Positions 39,426 through 48,720 of a stretch of 64,000 nt of DNA are shown one piece after another. Made by a program: the position numbers and the translations under genes. Below the pieces are notes generated by a model. That model ran no database searches, had not been told where the DNA came from, and saw only the letters and a program-made list of their open reading frames with translations. How positions within the stretch are numbered: position 1 is the first letter of the stretch; the number at the start of each line of letters is the position of its first letter. This stretch comes from Bin87 sp965220105 (GTDB lineage: Bacteria > Chloroflexota > Dehalococcoidia > Lucifugimonadales > UBA3495): contig OZ244811.1 of the NCBI GenBank assembly GCA_965220105.1, forward strand, positions 620,001 to 684,000, written 5' to 3'.

Positions 39426-39541
39426 GCCCCAATCCACCGAAGAGATAAGAGTGGCCATGTGCTGAAGGGGTAAGAAAGTGCTCCCGGCTTCGGGGATAAT
39501 GGTTTCTGAGACGGGAAACCGACCAGAAACGAGGAGCACCT
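39426..39541 (+). mobile_element. Solo 5' end of an IS1380-family element
   Basis: 116 bases match the 5' end and leader of the full copies, including GCCCCAATCCACCGA and GGGGTAAGAAAGTGCTCC, and stop just before the transposase start. The rest was deleted at the junction with the next element. Confidence 0.8.
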
Positions 39542-39629
39542 GATTAACGACAATAAGGAGGTGTGTTGAAAAAGTCGGCTCGATCGCGGAGTTTGGCTAC
39601 AATGCCGGGACACTGCGTAGTTACCGAGG

Positions 39630-40249
39630 ATGCCGATGATCGAACCGCTGGACCGATTCCGCCGCGACTCCACCCTGTTCCAGTTCACCACCAGGCAATT
39701 GCGGGACTTCATCGATCCCAACCACCTGTTGATCCGGATCGACGAGCGGCTCGACTTTGCCAAGCTGGTGGCGCCTTTGGAATATTGCTACTGTCCTGAC
39801 TTCGGCAGGCCGGCGATCCATCCCGAGGTGATGGTGAGGGCCCTGCTCATCGGCTCGGTGTACAACATCGCGTCCTTCCGCAGACTGTGTTCGGTCATCT
39901 CCGAGAACATCGCTTATCGCTGGTTTTGTTTCCTGACCATCGACAATCCGGTGTTCGACCATTCCAGTATCAGCCACTTCATCGACCGGATTGGGCGTGA
40001 TCGCTTTGCGGCAATCTTTGAGGGTCTGAACCAGGAACTGCTGCGCTTGGGACTCTTGTCCCCGGAGATGTACGCTGACGCCAGCTTGGTCAAGGCCAAC
40101 GGCAGCAGCTTTGGCATGGTCCCCAGCGGTATGACCGTGGCGGAGTTCCAGGAACTGGCTGTCGAGGAAAACGGCCTTTTTCGTACTGACTGAGACCAGT
40201 GTGGACGATGACGGTGTGGAGAGCAAGGAGGTGCGGCACTTCCAGACGC
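39630..40249 (+). pseudogene. Truncated IS1182/IS5-type transposase
   Basis: The N-terminal half of a DUF772-type transposase (FIDPNHLLIRIDERLDFAKL, then ALLIGSVYNIASFRRL, then YADASLVKANGSS). A one-base T insertion in CTTTTT (about 40173-40178) ends the first frame; the second continues VLTETSVDDDGVESKEVRHF and runs straight into urtD sequence. The left end resembles a TGTTGAAAAAGTC terminal repeat near 39563. Confidence 0.75.
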
Positions 40250-40805
40250 CGGCGGTGTTTTCCAGCCTGACGGTCTACGAAAACCTTGAGGTCATGCTGG
40301 GATTTCGGCGGCGAGTCTCCACTCTGCTGGGCGGACTCCGCCGCCGCCAGGACGACCGCATCCACAACATCCTGGAGCAGGTGGGGTTGTCCAGTCGTAT
40401 GAAGGACGTGGCGGGAGCATTGTCCCACGGGGAAAACAACGGCTGGAGATTGGCATGTTATTGGTGCAGGAGCCGAAATTGCTCCTGCTGGACGAGCCCG
40501 TGGCCGGCATGACCCGCCGGGAGCGCGAAAGCACCGGCGAGCTCCTGCCATCAATCGGCAACGACCGCTCGGTTCTGGTTGTCGAGCACGACATGGAATT
40601 TGTGCGGCAGTTCGCCCGGATTGTCACCGTGCTGCACCTGGGTAAATTGCTGAGCGAGGGCACGATGGAAGAAGTTCAGCAGGACCCTGAGGTCATCCGG
40701 GCCTACCTGGGCCACGGCAACGCCCGGAGCTCCGGATCCGGCAGGGCGGTCAACAGCCCCGGATCCGGTGAACGGCGAGCCGCAACAGCCAACGTGGCGG
40801 ATTGA
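40250..40805 (+). pseudogene. urtD: Urea ABC transporter ATPase, 5' third missing and frameshifted
   Basis: From FQTPAVFSSLTVYENLEV onward this is UrtD. The P-loop is missing because the transposase fragment replaces the N-terminus. The signature region LSHGE is followed by a one-base loss in an A-run (about 40431-40434); the second frame resumes KQRLEIGMLLVQEPKLLLLDEPVAGMT with Walker B. It cannot bind ATP normally, and UrtB and UrtC are also absent. Confidence 0.85.
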
Positions 40806-40855
40806 ACGCGCGCCGGTTCACTGCCGCCCGCCCACTTCTTGACTGACGAAACACC

Positions 40856-41578
40856 ATGACTCAATACGCCGAACCACTGCTTAACATCAGGGATTTGTCC
40901 GTCGGCTACGGGCAAAGCCTGGTGCTGTCCAACGTCGCTCTGGACGTGCCGGAGGGACAGGTGGTGTGCATTATGGGCCGTAACGGTGTGGGCAAGACGA
41001 CGTTGCTCAAGTCCATCATGGGGTTGCTCACTCCCCGCTCGGGCAGAGTGAGGTTCGCGGATACCGATCTGACCAAATGGGCGCCCCACCGTAGAGCGAG
41101 GGCCGGGTTCGGTTATGTTCCCCAGGGCAGGCACATCTTCCCGTATCTCACCGTGCACGAAAACCTGCTGATGGGAATGGAAGCCTTCGCCGGGAAAACG
41201 GGCCGGGAGGAAGCCGTCGACGAAATGTACAACCTGTTTCCCGCGCTCAATTTGAACCCCAGGAAAACCGCTGGCACCTTGAGCGGAGGTCAGCAGCAGC
41301 AGTTGGCCCTGGCCCGCGTGCTGGTACGCCGGCCCCGCCTGCTGCTTCTTGACGAACCCACCGAGGGCATCCAGCCGTCGATAGTGCAGGAGATGGAGGA
41401 ACTGTTGCAGCGTTTGCGCGACCAGCAGGAGACCACCATTTTGCTGGTGGAACAATTCCTGGATTTCGCCCTCGGCATCGCCGACTATTGTTATGTGATG
41501 GAAAAAGGGGCAATCGTACTCGAAGGCACCGCCCGAGACCTGGACCATAACCTGGTTCGGGAATACGTAGCCGTCTGA
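40856..41578 (+). CDS. urtE: Urea ABC transporter ATP-binding protein
   Basis: 240 residues, intact. Walker A GRNGVGKTT, Q-loop in YVPQGRHIFP, signature LSGGQQQQLALAR, Walker B LLLLDEPTEGIQPSI and H-loop LLVEQ fit UrtE closely. It would energise urea import with UrtD on the inner face of the membrane. Its partners in the window are broken, so it probably no longer has this role. Confidence 0.92.
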   Translation: MTQYAEPLLNIRDLSVGYGQSLVLSNVALDVPEGQVVCIMGRNGVGKTTLLKSIMGLLTPRSGRVRFADTDLTKWAPHRRARAGFGYVPQGRHIFPYLTVHENLLMGMEAFAGKTGREEAVDEMYNLFPALNLNPRKTAGTLSGGQQQQLALARVLVRRPRLLLLDEPTEGIQPSIVQEMEELLQRLRDQQETTILLVEQFLDFALGIADYCYVMEKGAIVLEGTARDLDHNLVREYVAV

Positions 41579-41612
41579 CTCCGCACCGGAAAAACGAAAC
41601 GACGAGGTAATG

Positions 41613-42424
41613 ATGTCCACACCGGGAAGCGCCGAACGAGACCATGTTTTGCAAACCGCCCGGGAGAACGACTAAAGTTCGTTCGCCGGTGGTTCACCGA
41701 CATTCTGGGCAAGCTCAAGGGATTCGCCATCACGGTGACCGACCTCGAAGAGGCGTTGGAATTGGTAGTGGGATTCGATGGCTCTGCAATTGACGGTTTC
41801 GCCCGCCACCACGAGAGCGACATGCGCGCCTATCCCGACCCGGACACCTTCACGCTGCTGCCCTGGCGTCCCCGCCAGAACGCGGTCGCCTGCATGTTTT
41901 GCAACATCCGCCACACCCGCGGCCAGGTCTTCACCGGCGATCCTCGGTACGTCCTCAAACGCAACATGGAACGGGCGGAGCGGCTGGGTTTCACCGATAA
42001 CGTGGGCAGCGAGCTGGAGTTCTTTTACCTGAAGAATTCCTAGACACCGGAGCTACTGGACTTCGACGGCTATTTCGACCAGCTATCCAGCTATCCGGCA
42101 TCCGACCTGCGTCGGGACACGGTGCTCAACCTCGCCGACATGGGAATCCCGGTCAAATATTCCCATCACGAGGGAGCGCTCAGCCAGCACGAAATAGACC
42201 TGGAGTACACAGACGCACTGACCATGGCCGGCAATCTGATGACCGCAAAGCTGGTTATCAAGGAGTTGGCCCAACTCTAGAATGTCTACGCCACGTTCAT
42301 GCCGAAGCCCGTGTCCGGCATCAACGGTTCGGGACTTCACCTGCACCAGTCCCTGTTCCGCGAAGATTCCAACGGTTTCTATGACGCCGATGACGAGCAG
42401 TACCTGTCCATGCTGGGCAAGCAG
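41613..42424 (+). pseudogene. glnA: Type I glutamine synthetase, 5' portion, with two amber codons and a frameshift
   Basis: Recognisable by FDGSAIDGFARHHESDM, DPDTFTLLPW and the Glu metal ligands in SELEFFYLK, then YSHHEGALSQHEIDL and ATFMPKPVSGINGSGLHLHQ. A one-base loss after 41670 (REND then KFVRRW in another frame), TAG at 42041-42043 and TAG at 42278-42280 interrupt it. After DEQYLSMLGKQF it joins UreA directly, so the C-terminal 40% is gone. It would have assimilated ammonia released from urea. Confidence 0.85.
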
Positions 42425-42711
42425 TTCTCGGAAAAATTGCTGGTCTACGTTGCCGCTGATCTGGCGCGCAAGCGGCAGGGACGCGGCCTGAAGCTAACCG
42501 TGCCGGAGTCGGTTACGCTGATTACCGAAGCCATCCTGGAGGCAGCTAGCGACGGCAAATCGGCGCCGGAGGTAATGGAGCTGGGATGCCCCAGGTCATC
42601 ACCAGCGACGAAGTCATGGACGGCGTTCCCGAACTGGTGGACCTGGTGCAGGTCGAAGCAACCTTCCCGGACGGCACGAAGCTGGTCTCCGTCCACGACC
42701 CGATCGCGTAG
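42425..42711 (+). pseudogene. ureA: Urease gamma subunit, N-terminus lost and frameshifted
   Basis: From EKLLVYVAADLARKRQGRG this is UreA, missing roughly its first eight residues where it is fused to glnA. Within VMELG a one-base loss (about 42585) changes frame; VITSDEVMDGVPELVDLVQ and FPDGTKLVSVHDPIA then finish normally at TAG 42709-42711. glnA plus ureA total 367 codons once both one-base losses are repaired. Confidence 0.85.
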
Positions 42712-42734
42712 CCGTTCCACAGGATACCTCCGCA

Positions 42735-43142
42735 ATGAACGAAACCACGGGCCCTTATATCCTCTCAGATGACCCCATCGACATTAACGCCGGTCACCCG
42801 ACCCGTACGCTATCCGTCTGGAATACCGGGGATCGGGCCATCCAGGCCGGTTCCCATTTCCATTTCTTTGAGGTGAACCGGTTTTTGCGTTTCGACCGGG
42901 AGGCCGCCTACGGGATGCGCCTGGACATCCCGGCGGGTACGGCGGTGCGATTCGAACCGGGAGACCGCAAGGATATATCGCTGGTGGCAATCGGCGGCGC
43001 CCGGCGCGTCAACGGACTGAACGGTCTCACCGCCGGCCACCTGGATGACCCGGACGTCCGAGCTCGGGCACTGGCCGCCGCCGAGGCACAATCCTTCGCC
43101 AACCAGCCATCGCACGGTAACGGCCCGGCAGGGGAGGCATAG
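42735..43142 (+). CDS. ureB: Urease beta subunit
   Basis: 135 residues, open. AGHPTRTLSVWNTGDRAIQAGSH, HFFEVNRFLRFDR and LDIPAGTAVRFEPGD are the family core. The C-terminal 20 residues are poorly conserved, as usual. It ends two bases before ureC. With UreA and UreC broken it has no complex to join. Confidence 0.92.
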   Translation: MNETTGPYILSDDPIDINAGHPTRTLSVWNTGDRAIQAGSHFHFFEVNRFLRFDREAAYGMRLDIPAGTAVRFEPGDRKDISLVAIGGARRVNGLNGLTAGHLDDPDVRARALAAAEAQSFANQPSHGNGPAGEA

Positions 43143-43143
43143 C

Positions 43144-44500
43144 ATGGCGCGCATCAGCCGCCGGCAATACGTTGAACTCTACGGCCCCACGGTGGGCGAC
43201 CGGTTCCGTCTGGCCGACACCGCTTTGGTCTGCGAGGTGGAGAGGGACCTGCTTACCTACGGAGACGAACTGGTTTTCGGCGGTGGCAAAACCGCCCGCG
43301 ACGGCATGGGGCAATCGCCGTCGGCCACCAATCGCGATGGAGCGCTGGACCTGGTCATCACCAATGCAATCATCATGGACCCGGTGCTGGGCATCGTTAA
43401 GGCCGACATTGGTATAAAAGCGGGGCTCATCGCGGGCATCGGTAAATCCGGCAACCCGGACGTCATGGACGGCGTGGATCCGGGTCTGGTGGTCGGCCCG
43501 GGCACCGAGGTAATCGCTGGGGAACACCTAATCGCTACCCCCGGCGGCGGCGACGCGCACATACACATGATTGCTCCTCAGCAGGTTTTTCACGCGCTGT
43601 CCAACGGAATCACCACCATGATTGGCGGCGGTACCGGCCCGGCAGACGGCACGCGCGCCACCACCTGCGCTCCGGGCCCCTGGAACATGCGCCGTATGCT
43701 CGAAGCCGCCGAATCTCTGCCCGGTCAACTGGGGGCTGCTGGGCAAGGGCAACGCCAGCGACGCGGCGCCCCTGGAGGAACAACTGGAAGCCGGCGCCAG
43801 CGGCCTGAAGCTCCGCGAAGATTGGGGAACCACCCCCGCCGCCATCGACCGCTGCCGGGAGGTGGCCGACCGTTACGACGTGCCGGTGGCAATTCACACC
43901 GACACCCTGAACGAAGCCGGTTTCGTTGAGGACACCATCGCGGCCATCGCTGGCCGGGCGATACACACCTATCACACGGAAGGCGCCGGCGGCGGCCACG
44001 CCCCCGACATCATCCGCGTCGCCGCCGAACTCAACGTGCTGCCGTCTTCGACCAACCCAACGCGTTCCTATACCGTCAACACGTTGGCGGAACACATGGA
44101 TATGCTGATGGTCTGCCACCACCTGAGCCCCCGGGTGCCGGAGGATGTAGCATTCGCGGAGAGTCGTATCCGTCCTGAAACGATGGCCGCCGAGGATGTC
44201 CTCCACGATATGGGTGTCATCAGCATGTACGCTTCGGACTTCCAGGCCATGGGCCGGGTGGGCGAGAATTTCACGCGCCTGTTTCAGACTGCCGACAAGA
44301 TGCGCCAGTTCAAGGGTAAACTGCCGGAGGACTCCCCCGACCACGACAACTTCCGAGTCCTGCGTTACCTGGCCAAGCTGACCATCAACCCGGCGGTAAC
44401 CCACGGCATCTCCCACCTAGTGGGTTCGCTGGAGGCCGGCAAACTGGCGGACATCGTGCTGTGGCCGGTGGGCAGCTTCGGAGCCAAACCCAAGATGATC
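43144..44500 (+). pseudogene. ureC: Urease alpha subunit, 5' part, frameshifted and split by a transposon
   Basis: It begins ARISRRQYVELYGPTVGD. The nickel ligands appear in GGDAHIHMIAPQ (two His), HTDTLNE, HTYHTEGAGGGHAPD, and Asp in YASDFQAMGR; the carbamylated Lys is in SGLKLREDWG. In that motif Arg (43814-43816) replaces the substrate-orienting His. One extra C in CCC (43720-43722) shifts frame at SLPVNWGLLGKGN. The transposon starts at 44501. The 3' part is at 51335-51697; joined and repaired, the gene is 572 residues, normal for UreC. Confidence 0.9.
44493..44500 (+). repeat. Target-site duplication of the ureC transposon, left copy
   Basis: AGATGATC, identical to 51327-51334. Confidence 0.85.
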
Positions 44501-44593
44501 GGGGCCAGCGCACCCCGCTAGATGCCCGAGGCGAGGCACCGGGAGTACAGCGGAGACTATAGACAGCCCCGGCGAGGGAAGGCGGAGCGCCCC

Positions 44594-45022
44594 CTATCCT
44601 CCTCCGGCTGTGAAGTCTATCTCCGGCGTGGCGTGTCCGGCCTTGATGTCCGCCCACATGCGTAGTGCCTTCCGATCGCCGCCGAAGGCGAGTTCAAACG
44701 GTTCGACTCTGCTGGGATTCCGCCAACGAACGTCCAAACACTCCCGGCGCTGGTATCGCAACCGGCCTCCCACTGGATGGCCAGCGAATATCGCCGATGC
44801 GCGGTTCCGGCTCGTAAATAAGCGGTGGGTTATCTTGACGATTATGCCGGTTTCCTCTTTGGTCTCCCGGTAGGCGGCGCGTCGGCAGCTTTCGCCCCTG
44901 TCCACGAATCCGCCTGGCAATGACCACTTCCCCTTCCGGTCGCCGTAGGCACGTTGCACCATCAATATGTCGCCGTGCTCGTTTTCTACTAGACAAAAGG
45001 CTAGGTTCTGTTGACATTTCAC
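44594..45022 (-). CDS. Nudix hydrolase, N-terminus altered by an IS insertion
   Basis: The Nudix box GGFVDRGESCRRAAYRETKEETGI fits Gx5Ex7REUxEExGU and would bind Mg2+ to hydrolyse a nucleoside-diphosphate derivative. The original start is probably ATG 45820-45822, giving MKRLAFCLVENEHGD. The IS at 45005-45809 separated the first three codons, but its end supplies an in-frame GTG (MKCQQNLAFC), so a near-identical protein may still be made. Last gene of a three-gene leftward operon. Confidence 0.8.
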   Translation of the reverse strand: MKCQQNLAFCLVENEHGDILMVQRAYGDRKGKWSLPGGFVDRGESCRRAAYRETKEETGIIVKITHRLFTSRNRASAIFAGHPVGGRLRYQRRECLDVRWRNPSRVEPFELAFGGDRKALRMWADIKAGHATPEIDFTAGGG

Positions 45023-45809
45023 CGTAGCCAGATGAGAGCGGCGGTGAAATGCAGGAAGCCCAGGTATCTGGTGTCCAGCTTCTCAAACCGGGAGAAGATC
45101 CGGCGATAGTGCTTGATCTTGTTGATGAAGCATTCGACCAGATGACGCTCCCGGTACAGATGCCGGTCATAGTCGGCGGGTTCCTTGCGGTTCGAGCGGG
45201 GCGGAATGACCGGCATCATACCCAGTTCCAGAATGTGTCGGCGAAACTCCTGGGCATCGTACCCTTTGTCGGCCAGTACGTGCTCGCCAGCATAACCGGC
45301 GATCAAACCCTCCGCCTGGGTGATGTCGTGCTGTTGCCCGCCGGTCAGGATGAATCGCAAGGGGTTGCCCAAGCCGTCCACGCTCACGTGAATCTTGGCG
45401 CTGAACCCGCCGCGGCTCCGGCCCAGGGCCTGGGCAGCCTGGCCACCCTTTTTGGGGGAGCTCCTGCCGCGCAAGGGTGCGCCCGAACCACCGTGCTGTC
45501 GATGATCAGGTATTCCAGATCCGCATCGTCGGAGCAATGTTGATGCATTTGTGCCCAGACCCCTTGGTCAGTCCAACGGGCGAATCGTTTGTAGACGGTG
45601 TTCCAGTTCCCGTATTCGGCCGGCAGCAGTCGCCACTGGGCCCCAGAGCGATTAATCCATAAGACGGCCTCGACAAAACGCCGGCAATCCGCTTCCTGGC
45701 CAACGTACAAGCCGGTGCAGCCACGCAAGAAATCGAGAATCCTAGCCCACTGTTCTGGTGATAATCTGATGTTTGACATACGGCCATTATAATCAAATGT
45801 CAACAGAAC
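45005..45809 (-). mobile_element. IS5-family insertion sequence inside the transposon
   Basis: Ends GTTCTGTTGACATTT / AAATGTCAACAGAAC with CTAG at 45001-45004 and 45810-45813. It interrupts the Nudix gene. Confidence 0.85.
45019..45803 (-). CDS. IS5-family transposase, two frames
   Basis: The first frame encodes the N-terminal domain and LEYLIIDSTVVRAHPCAAG; the second GRSRGGFSAKIHVSVDG, VLADKGYDAQEFRR and the final ERHLVECFINKIKHYRRI with Glu. They meet at CCCCCAAAAAGGG (minus strand, about 45450-45465) and need a -1 shift, typical of programmed frameshifting in this family. Product 261 residues. Confidence 0.85.
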
Positions 45810-45861
45810 CTAGTCTCTTCATGTTGATCTTCCGATGGTGGGCGGCGTGGACGATCCCCGT

Positions 45862-46671
45862 TTATGCAAACGGTTCATCTGCCACTCCAGGAAACATGCT
45901 GGACGGCAAATTTTCCCGGATGACTCTGGCATATTCGCTGTTGTCGCGGGGATCGGTCGCGTAGAATGCCCCTTCTCGAGCATGAATTCCAAAGTTGTGT
46001 TCAGGGTCGTCCGCCACACTCAACGCGGCGACTTGTTGGACGAGACCTTGTTCTCGGTCGGCGTCAACAATCCACCACTCTCCGCGTACCATGAGGCAAC
46101 GGAACTCCGGGATTATGCCTTCATTGAGTAATTCGCACTCCCAGTATTGCCATTTGGTGTGTCGCGGCTCCGGGTTGCAGTGGAGAGTGCGGACGGCGTT
46201 GCGGTCGATGCGACCCGTTGCGTAATCTCCTTCGACCGGATTGAGTATCGGCCCGTAATCGGCGAAGTAAGTGCCATCGGCGGCTGGCCGCACCACCAAC
46301 TTGCGATGTGGCGTCCCTTCGGCGTAATTCATTGAGATCGCGGCGTCCAGCGGGTGGATTTGCTCACCCTCTGGGAGAGCCGGATGCACCGCTTTACTGA
46401 GGTAGATTGCTAGAAGAGGAGTCCCGTCGTTTTCGTTGACCTGCCGAACCACGTTGGCTATCAACTCCACAACGGTTGTGCTGATATCCCCGCAAAACGG
46501 ATGCGGGGATCGGCAACTAGGATGCCTGCTCATGAACACACTGCAAAGGGCACGGAGCGCGTGGTGTTTCAGAACAGGCGGGTCGGCGATATTGGGTGGG
46601 AATGGAACAGCGACTCGGCCTTGCTGCAATGGTTGCTGTTTTGTAGCGGAGTTGCGTCTGAAGGGCCACAT
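45862..46671 (-). CDS. Uncharacterised cargo protein of the transposon
   Basis: 269 residues. Start ATG 46671 has GGGAGGTGA six bases upstream, inside the end of the preceding gene, so the two are coupled. An N-terminal basic/Cys-containing stretch, then ISTTVVELIANVVRQVNEND, RKLVVRPAADGTYFADYGP and WQYWECELLNEGIIPEFRC. I recognise no domain; no signal or membrane segment. It is the middle gene of the three-gene operon. Confidence 0.65.
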   Translation of the reverse strand: MWPFRRNSATKQQPLQQGRVAVPFPPNIADPPVLKHHALRALCSVFMSRHPSCRSPHPFCGDISTTVVELIANVVRQVNENDGTPLLAIYLSKAVHPALPEGEQIHPLDAAISMNYAEGTPHRKLVVRPAADGTYFADYGPILNPVEGDYATGRIDRNAVRTLHCNPEPRHTKWQYWECELLNEGIIPEFRCLMVRGEWWIVDADREQGLVQQVAALSVADDPEHNFGIHAREGAFYATDPRDNSEYARVIRENLPSSMFPGVADEPFA

Positions 46672-46674
46672 GTC

Positions 46675-47457
46675 TCACCTCCCTACCCGCTCGAAGTGGT
46701 GCTGCCACGGGCCAGCGAGCATCCGGGCGATCCGCTCCTCGATGCGCTCCCGGTGCTCCGGCTGGGGCAGGACGAAGAAGATGCGTGCACTTCCCGTACT
46801 GAATTGCAGGGGTATCGGCTCGGCCTCGGGGAGGCCGTCCCGGAGCATGGCAACCTTCTCTGCTATCTGCTCGCTTGCCGGGGTGCGGTCTCGATGTTGG
46901 TAGACAACAAGGCTTTGTCCGCGATCCCAGAACGTCCGCAGGTCGCTGATGTAGGTGTACTTCGGCCCGCGCCTCTGGTGCATCATGTCGGGCTTGGCAA
47001 GGCCATTGTCTGGGTCAACGCAAACGATGGCGGCCCCCTCGGTGGCCCGAAGTGCTTGCCGGAACCAGTGCTCGCGGATGATCTCCTTCGTGGCCCGAGG
47101 CAGGTCGGGGACGAAGGGGAACATGGCGTCGTAATAGAGCGTGTCCGGTGGCAGGATCGCGCTCTTCTGGATGCAGTGGACGCATCGCCGGCCCTCGCGC
47201 ACGAACTCCCCAAGCATCTTCCACAGGTCGGGGTCGCAATCCCGGTACGTCGCTGCGTCCGCGCGGTCGGGGTCGAGGTAATCAACCAGTTCACCGGCTC
47301 GACTTATCTCATCAGAATTCCCGTCGTGCCGTTCATCGTGGTGCATGTACCAGACGAGGCCCAGCCGGAGGTTGGGTGCATCCGCCTTCCCCGCCAGCCT
47401 CCGAAGAAGGCCGTGCTTGGCGAAGTCTCCCACGTCGCCTACATATCGATTCTGCAT
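46675..47457 (-). CDS. MQNRYVGD-family uncharacterised protein
   Basis: 260 residues. MQNRYVGDVGDFAKHGLLRRL is the hallmark of a widespread bacterial family without assigned function. Later come RLGLVWYMHHDERHDG, LYYDAMFPFVP and an acidic VCVDPDNGLAKP followed by KYTYISDLRTFWDRGQSLVVYQH. The Asp-rich loop and alpha/beta layout suggest an enzyme, perhaps nucleic-acid or nucleotide related, but that is a guess. ATG 47457 chosen for family match; a longer frame upstream has none. Confidence 0.75.
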   Translation of the reverse strand: MQNRYVGDVGDFAKHGLLRRLAGKADAPNLRLGLVWYMHHDERHDGNSDEISRAGELVDYLDPDRADAATYRDCDPDLWKMLGEFVREGRRCVHCIQKSAILPPDTLYYDAMFPFVPDLPRATKEIIREHWFRQALRATEGAAIVCVDPDNGLAKPDMMHQRRGPKYTYISDLRTFWDRGQSLVVYQHRDRTPASEQIAEKVAMLRDGLPEAEPIPLQFSTGSARIFFVLPQPEHRERIEERIARMLAGPWQHHFERVGR

Positions 47458-47763
47458 CTGGAACCCCCCTTGCGGCCATAAGGATGGCGTCATGCTACTG
47501 CCGCCGGGTCCCGTTGATGAGATCGCAAGGGAGGCACGAATGCCATCCAAAGCAAATATCCCAATCAACGGGGAGGGGGCACGATCGCCCCAGACCCTCG
47601 GCAGTAGCATGGTCATAACACCATAGGGATGCCGGGGTGTCAATCGGTGGAGGGTTCCGGCCGCATTTGGTGGCCACGATTGCACCCGCGCCCCGCTCTG
47701 GTATACCATTGGGGGTGCGACCGCCGTGCCAAAAAGACACGTACCTATCAAGGGGGCATCAAG

Positions 47764-48114
47764 TTGACTACCACTACCTACCGGGCCGATAGCAGGCAGT
47801 TGCTCGCACAGGCGCGGGATGAACTAGCACAGGGCGACACCCGGCAGGCATCCGAAAAGGGGTGGGGCGCTGCGGCCCAAATGATCAAGGCAGTCGCCGA
47901 ACAGCATGGATGGGATCACAAGCACCACAACAAACTCCGAGAAACAGCCAACCGGCTTCGCCAAGAGACCGGCAACCCCGCTATCCGGGCGTTGTTTGAT
48001 GTAGCCAACAGCATGCATACCAACTTCTATGAAGATGTGGATGGTGCCGATCTGGCATCCGAGCGGTTGGACGACGTAGAACGATTGCTGGATTTCCTGG
48101 AACCACTGATCTGA
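47764..48114 (+). CDS. HEPN-like (PaREP1-type) protein
   Basis: 116 residues, all helical. LAQARDELAQGDTRQASEKGWGA, KAVAEQHGWDHKHHNKL and SMHTNFYEDV match the PaREP1/HEPN pattern as I know it. The start is a TTG at 47764 with AAGGGGG upstream. Such proteins often pair with nucleotidyltransferases, which are not seen here. It is transcribed towards the methyltransferase-like gene. Confidence 0.65.
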   Translation: MTTTTYRADSRQLLAQARDELAQGDTRQASEKGWGAAAQMIKAVAEQHGWDHKHHNKLRETANRLRQETGNPAIRALFDVANSMHTNFYEDVDGADLASERLDDVERLLDFLEPLI

Positions 48115-48210
48115 TGACGCTCACCCTCCCGCCCCCGGCCCCCCTGACGAAGCCAAGCCAGATCGCAATGCCAAACCCAACCACTGGTATCAACGCGCTC
48201 CCGCCGTCGG

Positions 48211-48720
48211 CTATTCTCCCGCGCGGTTGAGCGTCTCCATTGCCACCTGCCCGATCACCGCTTGGGCCGTGAGGCTTGGGGGCCACCACAACGCGCCGAC
48301 GGCGAACGCGTCCCTGCCGTCCACCCGGTAGCCCAGCCGCCGCGTCCGTTCCTGAACCGACCCCAAGAACTCCGCCTCGATGCTGTCGCCGCCAGCCAGT
48401 ATGAAGGCCACCGGACGCCGGACGCGCAGGAACCGGAGTGCGAACGCGAACGCCTCCTCCCGCGCCCCGGCGATCAGAAGGTCAAAAGGTGGAATGCGGC
48501 TTTGGTCTGAAATGTCGCCGACTGGCACCCCCGGCGCGGGAGCGTAGGCGACAACCAGCCCGGCGTCCCGGGCGGCCAGGGCTAGGGCTCCGTCCCCGTC
48601 GTCGCAGACGGCCACACGGAGAACGCGGGACGGCGGTAGTGGCGTCCTGGGCCGGAGGAGCGCATCCACCGTCCCGCCGATGGCGTCGTGTAGGGTATCG
48701 TCCACGCTTGTCTCCTTCAT
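48211..48720 (-). CDS. Divergent cytosine-methyltransferase-like protein coupled to the transposase
   Basis: 169 residues. The layout resembles the SAM-binding half of a C5 DNA methyltransferase: VLRVAVCDDGDGALALAARDAG, an acidic-bearing second strand, VGDISD, then PPFDLLIAG where the catalytic PCQ loop would stand (here AREEAF), then RRPVAFILAGGDS. The catalytic Cys is absent, so it is likely not an active methylase; a DNA-binding or regulatory role is possible. Its ATG overlaps the transposase TGA by four bases. Confidence 0.5.
   Translation of the reverse strand: MKETSVDDTLHDAIGGTVDALLRPRTPLPPSRVLRVAVCDDGDGALALAARDAGLVVAYAPAPGVPVGDISDQSRIPPFDLLIAGAREEAFAFALRFLRVRRPVAFILAGGDSIEAEFLGSVQERTRRLGYRVDGRDAFAVGALWWPPSLTAQAVIGQVAMETLNRAGE

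Noticed and set aside
44493..44501. A 9-bp target duplication for the ureC transposon
   Set aside because: Nine bases match, but using eight lets both ends align without a gap as inverted repeats, and eight is usual for IS1595 elements.
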